Under the pieces are notes generated by a model. That model was not told the DNA's origin. It saw nothing but the letters and a program-made list of their open reading frames with translations, and did not search any database. Made by a program: the position numbers and the translations under genes. 64,000 nucleotides of DNA from Halosegnis marinus. GTDB taxonomy: Archaea > Halobacteriota > Halobacteria > Halobacteriales > Haloarculaceae. Below are positions 43,701-52,148 of the stretch, piece after piece; position 1 is the stretch's first letter; each line of letters starts with the position of its first letter. The stretch lies in contig NZ_CP119802.1 of assembly GCF_029338355.1 (NCBI RefSeq), forward strand, positions 2,583,547 through 2,647,546. Direction: 5' to 3'.

Positions 43701-44327
43701 ATGGCGGAACGGCTCCGGACGGGGATAGACGTCCTCGACCGCAAACTCGACGGGGGGATTCCGGCGGGGAGCATCGTCTCCCTGCAGGCGGCCCCCGCGA
43801 GCCAGGCGGAGCTGTTCCTCTACGAACTCACGGCGACGCGTGGCACGCTGTACCTGAGCCTCGACCGCTCGGAGGACGCGGTGGCGGCGAGCGTCCGCGG
43901 CTCCACCACCCGGACCGGCGAGCCCACGGTGCGCCACGTCAACGGCGACGCCCCGCTTGACAACGCCACGAAGCTCGTCTCCGCGCTCCCCGACGCCTCG
44001 AACCTCATCATCGACCCCGTGGACGTGCTGGAACAACAGGAGGCGCCGCGCTACCGGAACTTCCTCAACGAGCTCCAGAACCACATCTACAACACGGGGT
44101 CGCTCGCCGTCCTCCACGGCCTGAACGGCCGCGAGGTCGCGCCGCTGCGCGACACGACGCTCCACATGTCCGACGTGGTCTTCGACCTCGAAACCGAGGT
44201 GAACGGCGACCGCATCGAGAACCGCCTCACCGTGCCGAAGTTCCGCGGCGGCGTCGCCGTCCCCGAGGTCATCAAGCTCGAACTGGGCGAGGGCGTCGCC
44301 ATCGACACCTCCCGCGACATCGCCTAA
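43701..44327 (+). CDS. RAD55/KaiC-like RecA-superfamily protein with degenerate Walker A
   Basis: 208 residues. LRTGIDVLDRKLDGGIPAGS is the RAD55/KaiC N-terminus, but the P-loop reads IVSLQAAPASQAELF, without the GK[S/T]. Later NLIIDPVDVLEQQEAPRYRN and MSDVVFDLETEVNGDRIENR follow the family. ATP binding is doubtful, so a signalling or scaffold role is inferred. CCTTAAC (43669-43675) is a TATA box at 29 nt, inside the end of the ParA-like gene. Confidence 0.78.
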   Translation: MAERLRTGIDVLDRKLDGGIPAGSIVSLQAAPASQAELFLYELTATRGTLYLSLDRSEDAVAASVRGSTTRTGEPTVRHVNGDAPLDNATKLVSALPDASNLIIDPVDVLEQQEAPRYRNFLNELQNHIYNTGSLAVLHGLNGREVAPLRDTTLHMSDVVFDLETEVNGDRIENRLTVPKFRGGVAVPEVIKLELGEGVAIDTSRDIA

Positions 44328-44617
44328 CGCTCCCGGCGGACCCGGTCGCTCGTCCGGACCTCGATGCTCGTTTTATCGGTGCCGCGTATCCAGTCGAGGT
44401 AGTCCGCCATCCGGTCGGCCGCGCGCAGCCGCTCCGCGGTGTGGTACTCCTCGATGAGCTCCTCGTTCGTGAACAGCGCGTGGAGCTGGTCGTGACACGG
44501 CGAGCACACCGTGACGACCGGCGACTCCTTTCGGTGTTCGGGGACGAGGTGGTGGCGCTCCATGGGGAGCGCGTCCCCGTAGCGACCACACAGCGCGCAC
44601 GGGTCGGGGTCGGCCAC
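44324..44617 (-). CDS. HNH-endonuclease-like protein
   Basis: 97 residues from the GTG at 44617. DPCALCGRYGDALPMERHHL and VVTVCSPCHDQLHALF give the CxxC..HH..CxxC..H pattern of an HNH fold with a structural zinc. No other domain. Leaderless: CTTTAGTCC (minus strand, 44642-44650) is about 28 nt upstream. Nuclease activity and target are unknown; it is convergent with the RAD55-like gene by four bases. Confidence 0.75.
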   Translation of the reverse strand: MADPDPCALCGRYGDALPMERHHLVPEHRKESPVVTVCSPCHDQLHALFTNEELIEEYHTAERLRAADRMADYLDWIRGTDKTSIEVRTSDRVRRER

Positions 44618-44640
44618 GACGGTGCTCGGGCCGCGACGGA

Positions 44641-45783
44641 CTAAAGCTCGGCTCCGTCGCCGTCCGCGACCGGAACGGTGAACCGGAGCGTCGTCCCGCC
44701 GTCGGTGCTCACGAGCGAGAGGTCGCCCCCGGCCAGCTCCGCGCTCCACCGCGCCAGCCACAGCCCGAGCCCGCAGCTGTGGAGCAGTTGCGTCTCCTCC
44801 GTCGCGTCGAGCACCGCGGCTTCCCCGGGCGGGATTCCCGGCCCGTCGTCCGCGACGGTCACCGTCACGGAGCCGTCCGCGACGGCGACGGTCACCGTCA
44901 CGGTCGCCTCGCCGGGGTGGTGGACGACCGCGTTCTCGACCACCTGTTCCAGCCCGAGTTCGAGGACGCGCGGGACCGGCGCGGAGCCCTCGATATCGAC
45001 CCGGATGTCGGCCCCGGGCGCGAGCCCCTCCCGGCGTGCGGCCACCTCCCGGGCGAGTGCCGCGGCGTCCCGCGGCGGCAGGGCGTCCGCCGTCCCGAGG
45101 AGCCGCTCGAACGAGCGCGCCGTGTCACAGACGGCGACGAGGTCCGCGGTCGCCCGCTCGACGGCCCGCGCCGAGTCCGCGCGGTCGCCGTCCGCCTCCT
45201 CGACGAGCCGCTGGGTGTGCCCCTCGATGACGTTCACGTGGTTGCGCACGTCGTGGCGCAACACCCTGTTGAGGACGCTCAGCCGCTGTCGGGCACGCTC
45301 CGCGTCGCGTCGGGCGTCCGTGGTCGCGGCCGTCGCCCGGTTCCGCCGCACGTCGTAGACGCTCACGAGCAGGCCGATGACGGCGCCGCCCATCGTCCAC
45401 ACGGCGAGCAGATAGACGGGGTGGGCGAGCGGCGTCCCGTTGAACGCCGCGTGGAGGACGGTCAGGGCACCGGCCGCACCGACGGAAACCCCGCCGAGGA
45501 GCGCCCAGCCGAACTGGCGGCGGGTCTCCCCGACCGTCCACCGCTCGTGACGCCACAGCCACGCGGTCCCGACGACGCCGACCGACAGGCTGGCCGCGGG
45601 GACCAGCCCCGCGACCCGGTCGAAGGACGTCAACGAGAGCGTGACGAGGAGCCATCCCTCGGCGGCGACGAGGCCGACGCCGAGCGCGGCCGTCGCGCAG
45701 CCCCAGGGAACCCACCCGCGGCGCCGCTCGCTGTCGGACGCCTCGGCCCGCGCCGCGGCGACGCCTGCGGGAGGAGTGGTCAC
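44641..45783 (-). CDS. Membrane histidine kinase (orphan)
   Basis: 380 residues. Four to five transmembrane helices lie within residues 25-155. LSVLNRVLRHDVRNHVNVIE carries the phospho-acceptor His (about 190), and GLEQVVENAVVHHPGEA with VADDGPGIPPGE forms the HATPase. Final box EETQLLHSCGLGLWLARW. Built like the kinase at 41.9-43 kb; the two bracket the ParA-like, RAD55-like and HNH genes. No receiver protein is nearby. Confidence 0.87.
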   Translation of the reverse strand: MTTPPAGVAAARAEASDSERRRGWVPWGCATAALGVGLVAAEGWLLVTLSLTSFDRVAGLVPAASLSVGVVGTAWLWRHERWTVGETRRQFGWALLGGVSVGAAGALTVLHAAFNGTPLAHPVYLLAVWTMGGAVIGLLVSVYDVRRNRATAATTDARRDAERARQRLSVLNRVLRHDVRNHVNVIEGHTQRLVEEADGDRADSARAVERATADLVAVCDTARSFERLLGTADALPPRDAAALAREVAARREGLAPGADIRVDIEGSAPVPRVLELGLEQVVENAVVHHPGEATVTVTVAVADGSVTVTVADDGPGIPPGEAAVLDATEETQLLHSCGLGLWLARWSAELAGGDLSLVSTDGGTTLRFTVPVADGDGAEL

Positions 45784-45829
45784 TGGCCGTTGGTGGCGGG
45801 GCGCGTCGCAAAAACGTGGCGGCGGCGTG

Positions 45830-46812
45830 TTACTCCTCGATCTCGTCGACGATCTCGTCCGCGTCGATGTCCGCGTCCTCCAGCGCCTCCTCGATGTCCG
45901 CGCCGCCGGCGCCGCCGGCGCCGCCGGCGCCGCCCATGCCCATGCCGCCGCCCATCATGCCGGGCATGCCCATGCCGCCCGAGCCGTCGATGACCTCCTG
46001 GATGACGATGCGGTCGATGCCCGTGAGGTCCATGACCTGCTGGCCCATCTGCTGCTTCTGGAACATCCACTGCTGGTTCATCGAGAGCTGCGGGGTCGCC
46101 TCGATGTAGAGGAGGTCTTCTCGACCGTCTCGGTGACGGTCTCGGGCTCGCCGCCCTCCTCGTCCGGCTCCTCGACGCTCGTCTCCTCGACCTCGTCCTC
46201 CTGGATGTACATCTCCAGGTCGAGGTCGAGGAACATGTCGAACAGCCCCTGTGCGCGTTCGAGCTGGTCGGTGACCTCCTCGAGTATCTCGTAGTCGTAC
46301 TCGATGTCCTCGCCGGCCAGCGGGTGGTTGAAGTCGACGCGGGCGCGGCCGCCGACGATGGTCTCCAGGTAGCCCTGCTCGCCGTCGATCTGGACCTGCG
46401 CGCCGGGGCGCATCGAGTCGTCGGGGATCTTGTTCGCCGAGACGGTGCGGACCTCGCTCTCGTCGTACTCGCCGAACGCCTCGGCGGCCTCGATGACGAC
46501 GGAGCCGGAGTCGCCGACCTCGCCGCCGATGATGGCCTCCTCGACGGCCTCGAACAGGTGGCCCTCGCCGAGCACGATGGTGCGCGGCTCGAAGGTGCCC
46601 TGGTCGGCGACGCCCTCCTCCTCCGCGACCTCCTCGTCCGTCGTGTCGACCAGCTGGTCGGTCTCGACGGTGCGGGCGGTGTAGGCGATGCGGATGAAGT
46701 CGCCGGCCTGCAGGCCGGTCGCCTCCTCCGTCTCCTCGACCTCGTCGGTCGCCTCGGTCTCCTGTTCTGCCGTCTCCTCGGCCTCCGCGGCCTCCTCGGC
46801 TTCGTCACTCAT
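45830..46812 (-). CDS. FKBP-type peptidyl-prolyl isomerase with Gly/Met-rich tail, frameshifted in this sequence
   Basis: Repaired product 327 residues. An acidic leader (about 1-35) precedes the FKBP domain (LQAGDFIRIAYTARTVETDQ, TIVLGEGHLFEAVEEAIIGG) and the insert-in-flap region (RPGAQVQIDGEQGYLETIVG, DFNHPLAGEDIEYDYEILEE). A charged linker leads to a C-terminal domain, NQQWMFQKQQMGQQVMDLTG, then MGMPGMMGGGMGMGGAGGAG and an acidic helix. One base is missing near 46117. A folding helper; the Gly/Met tail resembles chaperonin tails. TATA-like GTTAAGG lies 27 nt upstream. Confidence 0.85.
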
Positions 46813-46903
46813 ACCGTTACGGACTGCCGTCCTACCCTTAACAATCACGTTTCGTCGGCCGTCGGACGCGGCCTTTTTGCCCGGCGCACGCCGAGGCTCG
46901 CGG

Positions 46904-47479
46904 GTGTACGAGGTCGAACTCAAGCTGCCGGCGGACCACGACGCCGTGCGCGAGCGGCTGGCCGCGCTCGGCGCCCGGGAGGTCCGGACGGCGACGCAGC
47001 GCGACACCTACTACGACGCCCCCCACCGCGACTTCGCGGCGACGGACGAGGCGTTCCGGCTCCGCGAGGAGACCGACGACGGCGGCACCGTCTCGAAGCT
47101 GACCTACAAGGGGCCGCTCGTGGACGCGGAGTCGAAGACCCGCGAGGAACACGAGACGGCGGTCGCGGACGGTGACGCGGCCCGCGCCATCGCCGAGGGA
47201 CTGGGCTTCGAGCCCGCCGCCGTCGTCGAGAAGGAGCGCGTCTTCTACGAGACGGACGGGTTCGTCGTCACGCTCGACACCGTCACGGGGCTCGGAACGT
47301 TCGTGGAGGCGGAGACGGAGGTCGGAACCGAGGCCGAGGTGCCCGCGGCCCGCGACCGCGCCCGCGAACTGCTCGCCGACCTCGGCCTCGACCCCGAGGA
47401 GAACGTCCGCACGTCGTATCTCGGCCTGCTGTTCGAGGCCGGCGCCGCGACCGCCGCCGAGACGGATGCTTCGGAGTAA
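46904..47479 (+). CDS. cyaB: CYTH-domain protein (class IV adenylate cyclase / triphosphatase family)
   Basis: 191 residues from a leaderless GTG (46904), with CTTTTTGC (46873-46880) about 28 nt upstream. MYEVELKLPADHDAVRERLA has the ExExK motif of CYTH enzymes, followed by RDTYYDAPHRDF, AFRLREETDDGG and KLTYKGP. Such proteins cleave or cyclise triphosphates (cAMP synthesis or thiamine triphosphatase); which applies is unknown. Confidence 0.86.
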   Translation: MYEVELKLPADHDAVRERLAALGAREVRTATQRDTYYDAPHRDFAATDEAFRLREETDDGGTVSKLTYKGPLVDAESKTREEHETAVADGDAARAIAEGLGFEPAAVVEKERVFYETDGFVVTLDTVTGLGTFVEAETEVGTEAEVPAARDRARELLADLGLDPEENVRTSYLGLLFEAGAATAAETDASE

Positions 47480-47538
47480 TCTTTTCGTGCCGAGGTGTTT
47501 CCGTAAGTTATAGAACCGCCGCTTCGGTACGTCGTGCA

Positions 47539-48753
47539 ATGACTGAGCGCAATATTCGCGTCGAGCCCGCCGTCGGGCGTGCGGTGGAGGAGGAGGAGGT
47601 CGAGATCGTCGAGCGCAAGGGTATCGGTCACCCCGACTCCATCTGCGACGGCGTCGCGGAGCACGTCTCGCGGGCGCTCGCCCGGGCGTACCTCGACCGC
47701 GTCGGCCGCGTCCTCCACTTCAACACGGACGAGACACAGCTGGTCGCCGGCACGGCCGCCCCCGCCTTCGGCGGCGGCGAGGTCGTCGACCCCATCTACC
47801 TGCTCGTGGTCGGCCGCGCGACGAAGGAGTTCGTGACCGAGGAGGGCGACGTGGTTCGCATCCCCACCGAGTCCATCGCGCTGGAGGCCGCCCGCGACTA
47901 CCTCCGCGAGCACTTCCCCGAACTCGACCTCGAAACCGACGTCGTCGTGGACGTGAAGCTCGGCGAGGGCTCCGGCGACCTCCAGACGGTGTTCGGCGAG
48001 GAGGGCGCGGAGGTGCCGATGGCGAACGACACCTCTTTCGGCGTCGGCCACGCGCCGCTCACGGAGACGGAACGCATCGTCCGCGAGGTGGAGCGACGGC
48101 TGGTCGAGTCGTACCCCGAGCCCCACCTCGGACAGGACGTGAAGGTGATGGGGAAGCGCGAGGGCGACGAGATAGACGTGACCGTCGCGGCCGCGATGGT
48201 GGACGCCCACCTCGACGACATCGACGCGTACGCGGCCGCCGTCGAGTCCGTCCGCGAGTACGTCGCCGGGGTCGCGGCCGAGTACACCGACCGCGACGTG
48301 AGCGTGCAGGTGAACACGGCCGACGACATCGAGCACGGCTCCGTCTACCTCACCACGACGGGCACCTCCGCCGAGCAGGGGGACGACGGCTCCGTGGGCC
48401 GCGGCAACCGCGCCAACGGCCTCATCACCCCGAACCGCTCCATGTCGATGGAGGCCACGTCGGGGAAGAACCCCGTCAACCACATCGGGAAGATATACAA
48501 CCTCCTCTCGACCGAGATAGCCGAGGCGGTCGTCGCCGAGGTCGAGGGCATCGAGGAGATACGCGTCCGCCTGCTGTCGCAGATCGGCCAGCCCATCGAC
48601 GCCCCGCACGTCGCGGACGCCGCGCTCGTCACCGAAGAGGGCGTCGCCGTCGGCGATATCGAGGCGGAGGTCGCGGCCGTCATCGACCGCGAACTGGCGG
48701 ACGTGACGGCCATCACCCAGCGCGTCATCGACGGCGAGCTCTCGACGTTTTAG
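47539..48753 (+). CDS. mat: Methionine adenosyltransferase, archaeal type
   Basis: 404 residues, normal for the archaeal enzyme, which is unrelated in detail to bacterial MetK. ERKGIGHPDSICDGVAEHVS and LHFNTDETQLVAGTAAPAFG at the N-terminus, and RANGLITPNRSMSMEATSGK at the active site, are diagnostic. Makes S-adenosylmethionine. TTATAG at 47508-47513 is a TATA box about 28 nt upstream. Confidence 0.96.
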   Translation: MTERNIRVEPAVGRAVEEEEVEIVERKGIGHPDSICDGVAEHVSRALARAYLDRVGRVLHFNTDETQLVAGTAAPAFGGGEVVDPIYLLVVGRATKEFVTEEGDVVRIPTESIALEAARDYLREHFPELDLETDVVVDVKLGEGSGDLQTVFGEEGAEVPMANDTSFGVGHAPLTETERIVREVERRLVESYPEPHLGQDVKVMGKREGDEIDVTVAAAMVDAHLDDIDAYAAAVESVREYVAGVAAEYTDRDVSVQVNTADDIEHGSVYLTTTGTSAEQGDDGSVGRGNRANGLITPNRSMSMEATSGKNPVNHIGKIYNLLSTEIAEAVVAEVEGIEEIRVRLLSQIGQPIDAPHVADAALVTEEGVAVGDIEAEVAAVIDRELADVTAITQRVIDGELSTF

Positions 48754-48761
48754 CGAAACGG

Positions 48762-48768
48762 ATTTTTC
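48762..48768 (+). promoter_or_regulatory. T-tract: TATA-like box of the DUF5804 gene and possible terminator of mat
   Basis: ATTTTTC lies 9 nt after the SAM synthetase stop and is centred 26 nt before the ATG at 48791. It could serve both roles. Confidence 0.45.
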
Positions 48769-48790
48769 CCCTCCCCCACTCGGTCGGCGC

Positions 48791-49246
48791 ATGACGCGGG
48801 TCTGTCTCGTCGGGAGCGACGACGTGAACCTCCGGTACGAGCTCGTCTCCCGGGAGACGGCCCGCGACGCGCTCGCCACCTACGACCTCGCGGAGCCGTA
48901 CGCGAACACGGTCGCGCTCGAAACCATCAGCCTCGGCTCCGCGGTCTCGCTGTTGAACGACCTGAACTGGTACCTCGTCCGCTTCGCCGACGCCGCGCTC
49001 GTCCTCGAACCCTCCGTCAGCGACGAGGAGTGGCTCTCGCGGGAACTCGCCGCCGCGGTCCGCGACGACGAGGTGTCGGCCGAGGCGTCCGCGCGCTACC
49101 TGAAGGTGTACGGCGTGACGGCCGAGAACGAACTGGTCGAGCCGATGTTCGTGACCCGGACCGGCCACGAGCTCCCCGACTACGACCTCCGCGAGGTCGA
49201 GGACACCCTCCGCGTGCGCGTCACGGAGTCGGAGTTCGGGGCGTGA
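48791..49246 (+). CDS. DUF5804-like haloarchaeal protein, function unknown
   Basis: 151 residues, MTRVCLVGSDDVNLRYELVS, then SLGSAVSLLNDLNWYLVRFA and YLKVYGVTAENELVEPMF. Resembles the haloarchaeal DUF5804 family as I remember it. Soluble, no catalytic motif. Located between mat and a membrane protein with its own promoter. Confidence 0.65.
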   Translation: MTRVCLVGSDDVNLRYELVSRETARDALATYDLAEPYANTVALETISLGSAVSLLNDLNWYLVRFADAALVLEPSVSDEEWLSRELAAAVRDDEVSAEASARYLKVYGVTAENELVEPMFVTRTGHELPDYDLREVEDTLRVRVTESEFGA

Positions 49247-49289
49247 TCGGACACAAGGGCTTAGACGGGGACGGCCGACGCCTCCGAGC

Positions 49290-50098
49290 GTGCCCTCCCT
49301 CACGAACCTGCTCTCGGACGCCGCCGACCGCCTCGACGGGGTCTGGTGGCTCGCCGCGGTTCCCGCCCTGCTCGCGTTCACGAACGTCGGCGCCTTCGCG
49401 CGGACCGGCCGCGTCGACACCCACGTCGGCGTCTCGTTCCCCCCGCCGCTCCCCGTGACCGACGCGTGGAGCTTTCTCAGCCTCCCGACCGACGGGGTCC
49501 GACTGGGCGTCGCGGGCGCGCCGGCCACGGCGGCCGCCTTCACCCTCGGCGGCGCGCTGCTCTCCGGGGTTCTCAGTGCCGGGTATCTCGGGACCGTCGA
49601 CCGCCGCTGGGACCGCCGAACCGGCGAGTTCCTCGCCGACGTGCGCGCCCACGCCGTGCCGCTGGCCGGCTTCCACCTGCTCGTCGCCGTCGGCGCGTTC
49701 GCGGCGTTCGCGCTCGTGGAGGCAGTGCCGGCCCTGCTCCTGTTCGTCGTCCCCTCCTCCTGCTCGGCGCGTACCTGCTGTACCCCGCGCCGTACCTCGT
49801 CGTGACCGGGGACCGGGGACTCGTTCCCGCGCTCCGGCGCGCGTACGCGCTGACCGTGCCGGGCGGCGCGCCGCTGTCGTACTTCGCCCGGTACGTCCTC
49901 GCGGGGGCGGTCGTCTCCGTGCCCGCGACGCTGGTGTTCGTCAACCTCGGCGCGCTGGGGGCGACGCTCGGCGTCGTCGCGCTCGCGCCGGTCGCGCTGC
50001 TGTTCGACGCGGCCACGATGGGCTTCCTGAAGGAGGAGGCGGAGCCGGACGGCGGGGCGCCAACGACGTACGAACCCGCGATACGCCCGGTCGACTAG
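49290..50098 (+). CDS. Polytopic membrane protein, frameshifted in this sequence
   Basis: Repaired product 269 residues from the GTG at 49290. Five or six hydrophobic segments. The frame breaks after LLLFVVP and resumes LLLLGAYLLYPAPYLVVTGD, ALRRAYALTVPGGAPLSYFA. One C is missing in CCCC at 49751-49754. The central part resembles haloarchaeal DUF4013-like membrane proteins; function unknown. CTTAGA (49260-49265) is a TATA-like box. Confidence 0.65.
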
Positions 50099-51070
50099 TC
50101 GAACATCCCGGTCGACATGTAGCGCTCGCCCGAGTCCCAGAACACCGTGACGACGAGCGGACAGTCCTCGGGGAGGTCCGTCTCGGGCGCGGTCGGCTCG
50201 CCGTGCAGGAGGTCCGTCGTCGCGTCCGGGCCGGGGCAGTCGGCCTCGTCCGCGAGCCGCTCGGCCACGCGCTTCGCCGCGAGGTTCGACGCGCCCGACG
50301 ACTGGCCCACCAGAATCCCCTCCTCGCGGGCGAGGCGGCGACACTCGGCCTCCGCCGCCTCGATGCCGACCGTCTCCACCGAGTCGACGAGGTCGATGTC
50401 GAGGTTCGGGGAGACGAAACCCGGCCCCATCCCCTGAAAGGAGTCGTTCTCCGGCTCCTTCCCGGAGAGGACGGCGCTGTCCTCGGGCTCGACGGCGACG
50501 ATTTCCACCTCGGGGAACGCCTCCCGCAGGCGGCGACCGATGCCTGAGAGCGTTCCCCCGGTTCCGACCCCGGCGACGAGCGCGTCCACCTCGCGGTCGC
50601 CCACCTGGTGGAGAATCTCCCTCGGTCGTCTCGTAGTGGGCGCGGGGGTTCGCCTCGTTCTCGAACTGCCGCAGTTGGACGGCGCCCGCCTCTTGCTCTA
50701 TCTCGTCGGCGCGGTCCTTCGCGTCGGAGATGTCCCCCTCCACGAGTTCGAGGGTCGCACCGTACGCGCGCATCACGCGCTGGCGCTCGGGGGACTTCGA
50801 GGCCGGCATCACGATGGTGGCGTCGTACCCCTTCGCGGCGGCGACCATCGCGATGCCGATGCCGGTGTTGCCCGAGGTGGGTTCCACGATGGTGTCGCCC
50901 GGGTCGAGCGCGCCGTCGCGCTCCGCGGCCTCGACCATCGCGAGGGCGGGCCGGTCCTTCGCGCTCCCGCCGGGGTTCTTCGACTCCAATTTCGCGGCGA
51001 CGACGCTGCCGGGCGGCGAGGCCACCTGCACGAGCGGCGAGCCGACGGTCCCCAGCACGCTTCGGTCCAT
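50095..51070 (-). CDS. cysK: Cysteine synthase family PLP enzyme (O-acetyl- or O-phosphoserine sulfhydrylase), frameshifted in this sequence
   Basis: Repaired product 324-325 residues. KNPGGSAKDRPALAMVEAAE holds the PLP Lys, EPTSGNTGIGIAMVAAAKGY the substrate loop, and VAGVGTGGTLSGIGRRLREA the phosphate-binding glycine loop. The frame changes near 50619-50621 (between HYETTE and EILHQVGD). This one needs one base removed or two added, unlike most others here. Makes cysteine from a serine derivative and sulfide. CCTTACC (51091-51098, minus strand) precedes it. Confidence 0.88.
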
Positions 51071-51188
51071 TACCCGACCGTTGCCGCCGACGGGTAAGGG
51101 GTCTGCGGACACCGGCATGGTCTGCCGTCCGCTTTCGGTCGCCTGCCGCGGGCGCGGACGTTAAGCGACCGCGGGAGATAGAGAGGCC

Positions 51189-51557
51189 ATGCAACTGGAG
51201 ACGATGCGGCCGAACCCAGCGTGGGACGAGGCCTCCTACGAGGACGCCGTCGCGGCGTTCGCCGCGGTCGCCGACGAGATAACGGTGCGCGTGTGGGGCG
51301 GGGACTGGTGTAAGGACTGCCGGGCGCAACTGCCCGACTTCGGCGCGGCACTCGACGCCGCGGGCGTCCCCGAGGACCGCGTCCACCACTACCCGGTGGA
51401 GAAGAACGACGACGGCTCGAAGTCGGGCGAACTCGTCGACGAGTACGGCGTCGAACTGATTCCGACGGTCGTCGTGGAGCGCGACGGCGAGGAAGTGGCG
51501 CGGTTCGTCGAGGACGAACCCGTCCCCATCGTCGTCTACCTCGCCGACCGGCTCTGA
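51189..51557 (+). CDS. Thioredoxin-family protein
   Basis: 122 residues. VRVWGGDWCKDCRAQLPDFG has the CxxC active site WCKDC rather than WCGPC, and GVELIPTVVVERDGEEVARF contains the cis-Pro. A thiol-disulfide exchange protein, next to cysteine synthase on the opposite strand. Confidence 0.85.
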   Translation: MQLETMRPNPAWDEASYEDAVAAFAAVADEITVRVWGGDWCKDCRAQLPDFGAALDAAGVPEDRVHHYPVEKNDDGSKSGELVDEYGVELIPTVVVERDGEEVARFVEDEPVPIVVYLADRL

Positions 51558-51564
51558 CGCCGCG

Positions 51565-51780
51565 CTACTTGTACCAGCAGTCTGCCCCGACCACGTCCCC
51601 TTCGACCCGCCCCGCGAACAGGTCGTAGAGCGCGCCGTCGAGCGTGACCTCCACCTCGCCGTCGGCGTCCGCGACCGTCACGACGGTCGTTCCCGCCCGC
51701 TCCGTCACGTTCCGGACGGTCGCCGCCGTCCACACCTCGGCGTCCGTGGCCGGGGGCTTCGCGCGGAGGCGGTCGTGCAT
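51565..51780 (-). CDS. Small haloarchaeal protein, function unknown
   Basis: 71 residues, MHDRLRAKPPATDAEVWTAA, then TVADADGEVEVTLDGALYDL and a Cys/Trp end (GADCWYK). Likely a small beta barrel. It follows the DUF35 gene by eight bases, so it belongs to the thiolase operon. Confidence 0.6.
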   Translation of the reverse strand: MHDRLRAKPPATDAEVWTAATVRNVTERAGTTVVTVADADGEVEVTLDGALYDLFAGRVEGDVVGADCWYK

Positions 51781-51788
51781 TCGGACCC

Positions 51789-52148
51789 TCAGACCCGCTC
51801 GAACAGCGGGCCGGGGTGGCCGTCGTCGCCCTCGACGACGCCGGCGAGCGCCACCTCGTCGCCGATGGCGGCGTGTTCGTCGCCGAACCGACCCATCACC
51901 CTCGCGTCGCCGAGTTCGACGACGCCGACCTGGTAGCCGCGCTCCGCGACGCCGGCGGGCGGCACCTGTATCGTCGTCTCCGTGTGGACGACGCCCGTCA
52001 TCGGGAGTTCGACCCGTTCGAGGTCGCGGTTCCCGCAGTGCGGGCACGCGCCCGTCGGGGTGCCGTTCGTGTGGCCGCAGGAGCACGCGAGGCCGAGCAG
52101 GCGGTCCTCGCGCAGGGCCTCGGTCCACTCCGCGTACGTCAGGGTCAC
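51789..52148 (-). CDS. DUF35 zinc-ribbon / OB-fold protein, thiolase partner
   Basis: 119 residues. Zinc ribbon CSCGHTN and CPHCGNRD, then an OB fold (VVHTETTIQVPPAGVAERGY, VMGRFGDEHAAIGDEVALAG). DUF35 proteins bind thiolases and channel acyl-CoA. It overlaps the thiolase stop by four bases (ATGA). Compare the fused DUF35 domain at 1.9-3.3 kb. Confidence 0.85.
   Translation of the reverse strand: MTLTYAEWTEALREDRLLGLACSCGHTNGTPTGACPHCGNRDLERVELPMTGVVHTETTIQVPPAGVAERGYQVGVVELGDARVMGRFGDEHAAIGDEVALAGVVEGDDGHPGPLFERV

Noticed and set aside
45900..45985. Short tandem repeats GCCGCCGGCGCC and CCCATGCC
   Set aside because: They encode the Gly/Ala and Gly/Met tail of the FKBP protein; no non-coding repeat array is implied.
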